Part shown: positions 1-4,480 of the stretch, in pieces
Numbering within the stretch: the first letter of the stretch is position 1
How the letters are laid out: each line of letters begins with the position of its first letter
Assembly: GCA_003021335.1 (NCBI GenBank)
Contig: PXQL01000036.1
Coordinates: forward strand, 1 to 5,076
Reading direction: 5' to 3'
Source of the DNA: Halobacteriales archaeon QH_10_67_13
Lineage (GTDB): Archaea; Halobacteriota; Halobacteria; Halobacteriales; Haloarculaceae
Length of the DNA stretch: 5,076 nucleotides
Notes under the pieces: model-generated
The model's input: the letters and a program-made list of their open reading frames with translations, nothing else
Told to the model about the DNA's origin: nothing
Databases searched by the model: none
Translations under genes and position numbers: made by a program

Positions 1-131
1 CCGGTTCCGCCGAGAAAGGCGAGCTCGCCGGCCGGTCCGGAGAGCCCTGCGTACTGGAGCAGTGCCATGGTCACGAGTACGGTCACGACGAACTTGGCGT
101 AGGCTCCGTACGACGGAGAGGGCCACCGCAT
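1..131 (-). CDS. Membrane-anchored protein of unknown function, N-terminal part (runs off left edge)
   Basis: Reading the minus strand from the ATG at 131-129 gives an open frame of 43 codons to the window edge. It begins MRWPSPSYGAYAKFVVTV and continues with a hydrophobic stretch at about residues 13-30 (FVVTVLVTMALLQYAGL), then a Gly/Pro-rich segment. This looks like a membrane anchor or the first helix of a membrane protein, with a short positive N-terminus. No family motif is visible and I do not recognise it. A TATA-like box centred near 155 lies about 25 bp upstream of the ATG, which supports this start and a leaderless transcript. The gene is divergent from the lipoprotein gene at 270, and the two share a 138 bp intergenic region. 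An N-terminus this short cannot be assigned a function. Confidence 0.6.
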   Translation of the reverse strand, partial: MRWPSPSYGAYAKFVVTVLVTMALLQYAGLSGPAGELAFLGGT

Positions 132-149
132 GGTTTCGCTGAGTGTTGA

Positions 150-160
150 CGAAAAATAAG
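150..160 (-). promoter_or_regulatory. TATA-like box of the leftward membrane-protein gene
   Basis: On the minus strand the sequence reads CTTATTTTTC, an AT-rich island in GC-rich DNA. Its centre is about 25 bp from the ATG at 131, the usual archaeal TATA-to-TSS distance, so the transcript would start at or next to the start codon. There is no Shine-Dalgarno match before the ATG, in keeping with a leaderless mRNA. Confidence 0.55.
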
Positions 161-238
161 TCGTCCCGTCGATTGCGGACGCGGAAACGACGAGGAGTCG
201 CGAGTCGGCCGGCGTCTCTCGCAGCGAGAACAGACAGC

Positions 239-247
239 CCATATAAC
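239..247 (+). promoter_or_regulatory. TATA box of the lipoprotein gene (leaderless)
   Basis: The plus strand reads CATATAACC here, a good archaeal TATA box. Its centre is about 26-27 bp upstream of the GTG at 270, so transcription should begin on the start codon. The short spacer has no GGAGG, which supports leaderless translation and the GTG start. A small inverted repeat (TCTCG-CAG-CGAGA, 217-229) lies about 10 bp upstream of the box and could be a regulator site, but it is short. Confidence 0.6.
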
Positions 248-269
248 CCAGGGCAGTCGTAACGAAACT

Positions 270-1154
270 GTGCACGAAACTCACTCTCGTCGGGCGGTAC
301 TCGCCGGTGGAGCGTCCGCGGCCGTCGGCGCTCTCGCCGGCTGTCTCGGGCAGGACGACGACGCCGATGAGGAGACCCCTGGCGATTCGGGGGGCGGCGA
401 CCCGGACACTTCCGGCTCCGACGACCCGCAGGCGCCGTTCAGAGACTGGCTCGTCACTCCCGAGTCGATCGGCGCACTGAGGGGTGACAACCGCGTCTAC
501 CGGTTCAGTTACAGTCCGTTCCTGATCGAGCAGACGCTCCAGAGCGGTCGGGCGTCGGTACTCGATATCGATCCGGCCGTCGTCGACGGGTTTCTGGTCC
601 AGCCGCCGGCACTGATCTTCCTCGGTTCGTTCGACCGCTCGAGCCTCGAGACGACCGTCGAGGACGCGGAGGGGTACGCCCTCACCGGCGAGTACGAGTC
701 CTACCGGACCGCCGAAAACGCCGAGGCGGGCACCCGGTTCGCGCTCGGCGACGAGGCGGTCCTGATCGGGCAGGACCTCGAGCTGTGGATCGACACCCGG
801 ACCGGCGACGGCAGGCAACTCGAAGAGACGACACCGGGGTTTACGCGGCTGTTCGACCGCCTCCCGAGCCTGGACGGGAGCGTCACCGGTCAGCTCGGCC
901 CGCCACAGAGCTTCGACGCCAGTCTCGACGGGCTCGAGGCGTGGGTCAACTCCGCTCCCGAGCCGGTCCCGGGGGAGACGATCACCCAGCGGTGGGTCTA
1001 CGCCTTTGACGAGCAGCCCTCCGAGGACGCCACGGGAGCGATCGAACGGGAGCTGTCGGGCAACCCCCTGATCGACGAGGTCACCGAGACCGCAGTCGAC
1101 GGTGCCTTTCTGACCGTGACCGGCGAATCCACGCTCCCCGAGTCCAACAGCTGA
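270..1154 (+). CDS. Tat-exported haloarchaeal lipoprotein, unknown function
   Basis: This is a 294-residue protein starting with GTG. The N-terminus has a twin-arginine motif (SRRAVLAGG, Arg7-Arg8), an Ala/Gly-rich hydrophobic stretch and a lipobox LAGC, with the predicted lipidated cysteine at residue 25. Together these indicate export by the Tat pathway and anchoring on the outer face of the membrane, the common route for haloarchaeal lipoproteins. Residues 28-53 form a very acidic Asp/Gly/Ser/Pro linker, and from about residue 58 to the end there is a single soluble, acidic domain. That domain has no transmembrane segment, no Cys other than Cys25 and no catalytic or ligand motif I recognise. 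The start is supported by the TATA box about 27 bp upstream. The gene is monocistronic: divergent from the membrane-protein gene on its left and convergent with the broken transporter on its right. It could be a surface binding or structural protein; the function is unknown. Confidence 0.88.
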   Translation: MHETHSRRAVLAGGASAAVGALAGCLGQDDDADEETPGDSGGGDPDTSGSDDPQAPFRDWLVTPESIGALRGDNRVYRFSYSPFLIEQTLQSGRASVLDIDPAVVDGFLVQPPALIFLGSFDRSSLETTVEDAEGYALTGEYESYRTAENAEAGTRFALGDEAVLIGQDLELWIDTRTGDGRQLEETTPGFTRLFDRLPSLDGSVTGQLGPPQSFDASLDGLEAWVNSAPEPVPGETITQRWVYAFDEQPSEDATGAIERELSGNPLIDEVTETAVDGAFLTVTGESTLPESNS

Positions 1155-1302
1155 CTGCCGGACCGACCGTCTCATACGGCTGTTCGGGACCGAGCCGTTC
1201 GGACACGACGCTGTCCTCTGCACGAACGACGACGGCACAAACCGGGGCTGTGTTGCGGACGGCCGAGATCACTTCCTCTGCTGTTTTCCGTGTACCGCGT
1301 CG

Positions 1303-1322
1303 GCCGTGATACGGATCACGGC
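1303..1322. other. Perfect 8-bp inverted repeat between convergent genes (hairpin, possible transcript end)
   Basis: GCCGTGAT and ATCACGGC flank a 4-nt ACGG loop in the 222 bp gap between the lipoprotein stop and the transporter stop. On the minus strand it lies about 55 nt beyond the transporter stop; on the plus strand it is about 150 nt beyond the lipoprotein stop. No long T-run follows on either strand, so it is not a classical terminator. The only short T-run (TTTT) is near 1283-1286. It could be an mRNA 3' hairpin or a protein-binding palindrome. I see no other feature in this gap. Confidence 0.35.
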
Positions 1323-1376
1323 GGAACCAGAGCCCGTCCCCGTTGATTGGCCCGATACCGTGGCGATCTCACCCGC

Positions 1377-2647
1377 TCACCGGTAGGCCTCGAGTTCCTC
1401 GCCGTACAGCAGGAAGTAGCCGGTCCCTGCGATACCGATCGCCGCGGCCAGCGTGAACGCGACCTCGGGGCTGACGAACTCCCAGAGATACCCCCCGAGG
1501 GCCGCGCTCGGGATGACGACCGCGTTGCGGAGCAGATAGTAGGTGCCGGTGACCCGGCCGCCGGCGTCGCGCTCTGCGGGGCCGACGATCAACGCCTTGT
1601 GGGCCGGCAGGCCGGCAAAGCGGAGCCCGGAGAAGGCGAAGACGGCGACCATCGCCCACTGCAGCGACAGGACCGGCGTAGCTTCGCCGCCGGGACCATC
1701 GTGACGAGTGCGATCAGCATCTCGACGCCGAGCAGGTACCCGAAAAACGCCGCCGGGGAGACGTCGACCGCGTAGGAGAGCCCGCCGAGCGCCAGCGTGG
1801 CGTCGAAGCCGACCTCGTACACCTGCGTGATCACCAGCACGAAAAAGACATACACCATGCCGTTGGCAAAGCGAACGAGCGTATCGGCCACCAGCAGCGG
1901 CCGGAGCTCCGCGGGCATCGCCCCGATGTCTCGCCGGATCTGGTCGAGCCCGTCGAAGCTGTCGCCGACAGTGTCCTCGCTCGCGTCGTACAGGAGGTGT
2001 TGGACGACCGTGCCGGCGGCGCCGAAGACGATTCCAACCGCGAGGACGTACCGGAAGCTCACGGTAAACTCCGGGTGGAGTCCGATCAGCACGGCCGCGA
2101 GGACCGGACCGATCAGGAACGCGGTCCGCCGGACGGTCTCGGTGCTCGCGAACCCGGCGGCAAGCCGCGAGGGCTCGGTAGCCTGCTTGACGACGGCGAA
2201 GGTCGCCCCCAGGCCGAAGGACTTCCAGGCCTGTGCGAGAAAGAGTCCGACGAAAATCCAGAGCCACGGCTCGAGTGCGACCCCGGCGACGGTGATCGTC
2301 CCGATCGTCGGCGCGACGAGACACACCGCGAACCCGAGCGTCGAGAGGAGACCAAAGACCGTCAGCGCGTACCGCGAACCCAGCCGATCCGAGACGGCCC
2401 CGCCGGGGTACGGATACACTGCGCCGATGACGTTCCCGACCGTGCCGTACAGGCCGACGACAAACCCCGAGGCGCCGAGCACGCGCATGTACTCCGGCAG
2501 GTAGCGGCTGGTCATCTGAAAGCCCAGGCTGAACGCGAACATCGCGAGCGATAGCACCAACACGTCCCGCCGCAGCGCGACAAACTGCCGGATAACGTCG
2601 ACGGCGCTGGTCCCCTCCCGGTCGGTCGTGACTCGCTCTTGGCTCAT
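1377..2647 (-). pseudogene. MFS transporter, broken by an internal frameshift/deletion near 1680
   Basis: From the ATG at 2647 the frame encodes an MFS permease. Helices can be placed at about residues 28-48, 60-82, 93-112, 127-152, 165-188, 198-219, 250-276 and 297-320, and the MFS motif A (GGAVSDRLGS, residues 82-91) follows helix 2. After about Lys322-Leu323 (near 1680) this frame turns into an Arg/Ser/Pro-rich tail and stops at 1589. The family sequence resumes in another frame from about 1679: TPVLSLQWAMVAVFAFSG, then GLPAHKALIVGPAERDAGGR and two more helices, ending at the TGA at 1377-1379. The joined parts give about 423 residues and only 11 helices. The loop and helix expected between helix 8 and the QWAMVAVFAFSG helix are absent, consistent with loss of a segment of 3n+1 bases, not a single-base error. 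The substrate is unknown. The start is supported by GGAGG 9 nt upstream. A sequencing or assembly error remains possible. Confidence 0.8.
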
Positions 2648-2656
2648 GCTGAGTCG

Positions 2657-2661
2657 CCTCC
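2657..2661 (-). promoter_or_regulatory. Shine-Dalgarno site of the MFS transporter
   Basis: The minus strand reads GGAGG followed by 9 nt and then the ATG at 2647. This matches the 3' end of archaeal 16S rRNA and fixes the start. The mRNA therefore has a leader, unlike the leaderless genes at the left of the window. Confidence 0.6.
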
Positions 2662-2716
2662 GATGGTAGTCGCGGGCCGACGCCTCGGTTTCTTCTCTGT
2701 AGACAAAGGTCTCGCC

Positions 2717-2726
2717 CGAGTAAACA
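2717..2726 (-). promoter_or_regulatory. Candidate TATA box of the MFS transporter
   Basis: The minus strand reads GTGTTTACTC, one of the few AT-rich patches in the 225 bp gap between the divergent transporter and zinc-finger genes. It would place the transcript start near 2695, giving a leader of roughly 45-50 nt that contains the GGAGG site. The match to a haloarchaeal TATA consensus is moderate. Confidence 0.35.
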
Positions 2727-2872
2727 CTCTATCGATCTCGGCGGCGCGACCGCCGGGACGGCTCCGGCGCCGACTCGACGCCCCGGACGGTGCTCAAGAC
2801 GGCCCGGAGTCGCCCCGCTGACTCGACCCGGTCGGGCGACAGGTTGATTCACCGGGGCGGACAACCGCAACC

Positions 2873-3241
2873 GTGTCCGGATCCGACGACGCGGTCGACG
2901 CGCCGGACCCGCGCCCGCAGTGGCCCGACGGCGACACCGAGGACGCCCGCGAGACGCCGGTCGAGGATGGGTGTCTCCTCTGTAAGCGCCGGGCGGAGCC
3001 GTCAGAGCGGGTCGAACTCGAGACCGGCGAGTACCTGTGTGACGCCTGTCACGGCGATCTCCGGGAGTTCGACCGCTCGGTGCACGCACAGCTGTGGGTC
3101 AGCGAGAAACTCGGCCGGACCCGCCGGATCCTGCTCGACGACTGGAGCGAGGCCGTAACGGATCTCTCCGAGGATCGCCGATACGCGGACGCGCTTCCGC
3201 GCCGCCGCTCGAACGCAGACGAGTACCGGTTCCCGGAATGA
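2873..3241 (+). CDS. Small zinc-finger protein, copy 1 (CxxC-18-CxxCH)
   Basis: This 122-residue protein starts with GTG. Residues 1-30 are acidic, Pro-rich and probably disordered. A four-cysteine site follows: CLLC at 34-37 and CDAC at 56-59, with His60 next to the last cysteine and 18 residues between the pairs, as expected for one structural zinc ion. After it come HGDLREF and LWV (residues 74-76), which are shared with the next gene, then a charged C-terminal part of about 45 residues. Haloarchaea encode many small proteins with paired CxxC knuckles, often of unknown role and proposed to act in regulation through protein or nucleic-acid contacts; placing this one among them is inference. 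A weak AT-rich box (TTGATT, 2844-2849) about 26 bp before the GTG fits a leaderless start. The neighbour at 3393 is a paralog 151 bp downstream on the same strand. Confidence 0.8.
   Translation: MSGSDDAVDAPDPRPQWPDGDTEDARETPVEDGCLLCKRRAEPSERVELETGEYLCDACHGDLREFDRSVHAQLWVSEKLGRTRRILLDDWSEAVTDLSEDRRYADALPRRRSNADEYRFPE
2945..3100 (+). repeat. Tandem duplication unit A (zinc-finger core of copy 1)
   Basis: These 52 codons, from Ala25 to Val76 of copy 1, align without gaps to 3378-3533. By my count 29 of the 52 encoded residues are identical, including ARETPV, all four cysteines, the GEYLC segment, H-x-DLR-x-F-x-R and LWV. This shows descent from one gene by local duplication. Confidence 0.7.
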
Positions 3242-3329
3242 CCGCACAGACCGGCAGGAGTCCTGGACGGCACGCGAGAACTCCTCCGGTACCCTGCGAA
3301 GACCCGGCTAAATCGGTGGGGACCCGCGG

Positions 3330-3392
3330 GAGTCCGGTTCCGACCGGGAACGAGACCGCGCCTGGACGGTCGGGCGGGCGCGGGAGACGCCA
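3330..3392 (+). other. Untranslated remnant of the ancestral N-terminus of zinc-finger copy 2
   Basis: Reading in the frame of the GTG at 3393, these 21 codons encode ESGSDRERDRAWTV and then GRARETP. Copy 1 begins MSGSDDA and has DARETPV before its first cysteine pair. The ESGSD codons (GAG TCC GGT TCC GAC) line up with the start of copy 1 (GTG TCC GGA TCC GAC). The start codon position is GAG here, so translation cannot begin at the ancestral place. The in-frame TAA at 3309-3311 closes the frame upstream, and no ATG, GTG or TTG lies between it and 3393. The remnant is 8 codons shorter than the same part of copy 1. Confidence 0.5.
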
Positions 3393-3533
3393 GTGACCGG
3401 CGAGTGTGTGTTCTGTAAGCGACCGACCGAGAACGACGACCGGATCGAGCTCGCCTCCGGCGAGTACCTCTGTCGGTCGTGTCACCGCGATCTCCGGACG
3501 TTCAAGCGGGCGCTGCCGGTCCACCTCTGGGTG
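3378..3533 (+). repeat. Tandem duplication unit B (zinc-finger core of copy 2)
   Basis: This is the counterpart of 2945-3100 and is also 156 bp long. Its first five codons (ARETP) lie upstream of the predicted start codon of copy 2, so the duplicated segment is longer than the present gene. Confidence 0.7.
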
Positions 3534-3680
3534 ACGCCGTCGACCTGGCCCTCGATCAAGGACGCGCTCGCAGAACAGTACGACGACCGACGGTCCGCGC
3601 TCGGGGCCGCGATCGTCGAGTACGACGACCTTCCGGTGTTCCCGAGCCGACTCGCCGCCGAGGGCACGGCCGAGGACTGA
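3393..3680 (+). CDS. Small zinc-finger protein, copy 2 (N-terminally shortened paralog)
   Basis: This 95-residue protein starts with GTG, giving MTGECVFCKRP. It has CVFC at residues 5-8 and CRSC at 27-30 with His31, the same 18-residue spacing as copy 1, and then HRDLRTF and LWV (residues 45-47). All four cysteines are kept, so zinc binding should be intact. The C-terminal half differs from copy 1, with no clear alignment after LWV, so the partner or target may have changed. The start is the first usable codon after the in-frame TAA at 3309-3311. A GGGAG at 3382-3386, 6 nt before the GTG, can act as a ribosome site; copy 1 has GCGAG and GTC at the equivalent places. An AT-rich patch (GGCTAAATC, 3306-3314) may be its own promoter, or it may be co-transcribed with copy 1. 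The molecular role is unknown. Confidence 0.75.
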   Translation: MTGECVFCKRPTENDDRIELASGEYLCRSCHRDLRTFKRALPVHLWVTPSTWPSIKDALAEQYDDRRSALGAAIVEYDDLPVFPSRLAAEGTAED

Positions 3681-3714
3681 GCCCCTGAGGGATCGATCGT
3701 CCCCGCCCCGGCCG

Positions 3715-3730
3715 ACCGCCAGACGGTGGT
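3715..3730 (+). terminator. Possible hairpin after the zinc-finger pair
   Basis: ACCGCC-AGAC-GGTGGT can fold into a 6-bp stem with one G-T wobble and a 4-nt loop, 35 nt after the stop of copy 2. No T-run follows directly. It could mark the 3' end of the zinc-finger transcript or be chance in GC-rich DNA. Confidence 0.2.
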
Positions 3731-3736
3731 GGTGCC

Positions 3737-3773
3737 GTAACGCTAAAGAGTTACACTGCCAATCTTTAGTTAA
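3737..3773 (+). promoter_or_regulatory. AT-rich promoter of the HD gene with two nested inverted repeats
   Basis: This is the most AT-rich patch in the right half of the window. It holds GTAAC-N8-GTTAC (3737-3741 and 3750-3754) and CTAAAG-N15-CTTTAG (3743-3748 and 3764-3769). Two TATA candidates are visible: GCTAAAGAG at 3742-3750, with a start predicted near 3775, and TTTAGTTAA at 3765-3773, with a start predicted near 3795. The inverted repeats overlap both candidates, as an operator would, so regulation of the HD gene by a dimeric DNA-binding protein is plausible but unproven. Confidence 0.45.
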
Positions 3774-3796
3774 GATGAACACCGCACGTTCTCTCA

Positions 3797-3803
3797 GGAG
3801 GTG
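3797..3803 (+). promoter_or_regulatory. Strong Shine-Dalgarno site of the HD gene
   Basis: GGAGGTG lies 5 nt before the GTG at 3809 and matches the anti-Shine-Dalgarno end of archaeal 16S rRNA over seven bases. It decides this start and shows that the gene is translated from a leadered mRNA. Confidence 0.75.
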
Positions 3804-3808
3804 GTACC

Positions 3809-4480
3809 GTGGGCGTCGAGATCCGCGAGTCGCCAGTCTCTGAGCAAGCCCTCCTCGAAATGGAGGAGTTCGTCCGCGATTACCTGACGGCAAGCGTCGA
3901 GAGCGAACAGGACGGCGGCCGGATGCGGTGGTACCCCTGGCACTCGGCGGCCTACCGGTTCAACCACATCCGCAACGTAGTCGAGTTGAGCGCGCACATC
4001 GCCAGCGAGGAAGGCGCCGGTATCGACGTGACCCGCGTCGCCGCCCTCTTTCATGACATCGCGAAGCTCGAGGTCGACCAGGATCGCCACGCCGAGGAGG
4101 GCGCCCGGATCGCCCGCGAGTACCTCACGAGCCACGAGGAGTACCCGAGCTCGTTTATCGACCAGGTGGTGCGGGCCGTCGAGGAGCACTCCTATCAGGG
4201 CCCGGTGGCCGACCTGCCGCGGGAAACGCAGTGTCTCGTCGAGGCCGACATCCTCGATAAGGTCGGAGCCAACGGCGTCGCGCTCGTATTGTTGCGGATG
4301 GGATACGAGTCCCGGACCCACACCGACGCCCCGGAGATGATCGAGCGCGTGCTCGAACGCGGCGAAGAGGCGCTTGACCGCGTCGAGAGCCAGACCGCCC
4401 GCGACATCGCCCACCGACGGCTCAAGCGCGCCCGGTGGTTCGACGAGTGGCTCGAAGACGAGATCGCCGCGCCGTCGTAG
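3809..4480 (+). CDS. HD-domain metal-dependent phosphohydrolase
   Basis: This 223-residue cytoplasmic protein has an intact HD domain at about residues 50-160. The metal-ligand pattern is present in order: His53 (FNHIRNV), His82-Asp83 (FHDIAK), then His94 and His127 (EEHSYQ), and the distal Asp147 (EADILDKVGANG). HD proteins bind one or two divalent metals and cleave phosphate esters, for example in nucleotides or signalling nucleotides; the exact substrate cannot be told here. The arrangement, with a helical N-terminus and an ADxLDxxGAxG-type C-terminal motif, resembles stand-alone HD hydrolases of about 200-230 residues, so the length is normal. The GTG start is fixed by GGAGGTG 5 nt upstream. 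It follows the zinc-finger pair by 128 bp but has its own promoter-like region, so it is probably a separate unit. Its 3' end is overlapped on the other strand by the extended frame of the exporter gene. Confidence 0.9.
   Translation: MGVEIRESPVSEQALLEMEEFVRDYLTASVESEQDGGRMRWYPWHSAAYRFNHIRNVVELSAHIASEEGAGIDVTRVAALFHDIAKLEVDQDRHAEEGARIAREYLTSHEEYPSSFIDQVVRAVEEHSYQGPVADLPRETQCLVEADILDKVGANGVALVLLRMGYESRTHTDAPEMIERVLERGEEALDRVESQTARDIAHRRLKRARWFDEWLEDEIAAPS

Noticed and set aside
1081..1272. A 63-codon minus-strand frame in the gap after the lipoprotein gene, with a segment PYETVGPAV slightly like a haloarchaeal output domain.
   Set aside because: The similarity is a few residues only, half of the frame is antisense to the lipoprotein, and no ribosome site or promoter is visible.
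1797..2554. Two plus-strand open frames of 185-235 codons opposite the transporter.
   Set aside because: They lie antisense to recognisable membrane helices, have Arg/Ser/Thr/Pro-rich composition without family motifs, and have no promoter. They are shadows of GC-rich coding DNA.
2639..2872. Small plus-strand frames in the gap between the transporter and zinc-finger copy 1.
   Set aside because: They are short, basic, without a start signal or motif, and overlap the transporter's promoter and leader. I see no gene in this gap.
1680..3089. A long minus-strand open frame, different from the transporter frame, running from 3089 into the transporter's C-terminal part.
   Set aside because: Upstream of about 1680 it encodes an Arg/Pro-rich sequence out of frame with clear MFS helices. 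Only its last 100 codons are genuine, and those belong to the broken transporter.
3099..3893. A 264-codon minus-strand open frame across both zinc-finger genes and the start of the HD gene.
   Set aside because: It is antisense to three supported genes, crosses the AT-rich promoter and is rich in Arg/Gly/Pro with no domain.
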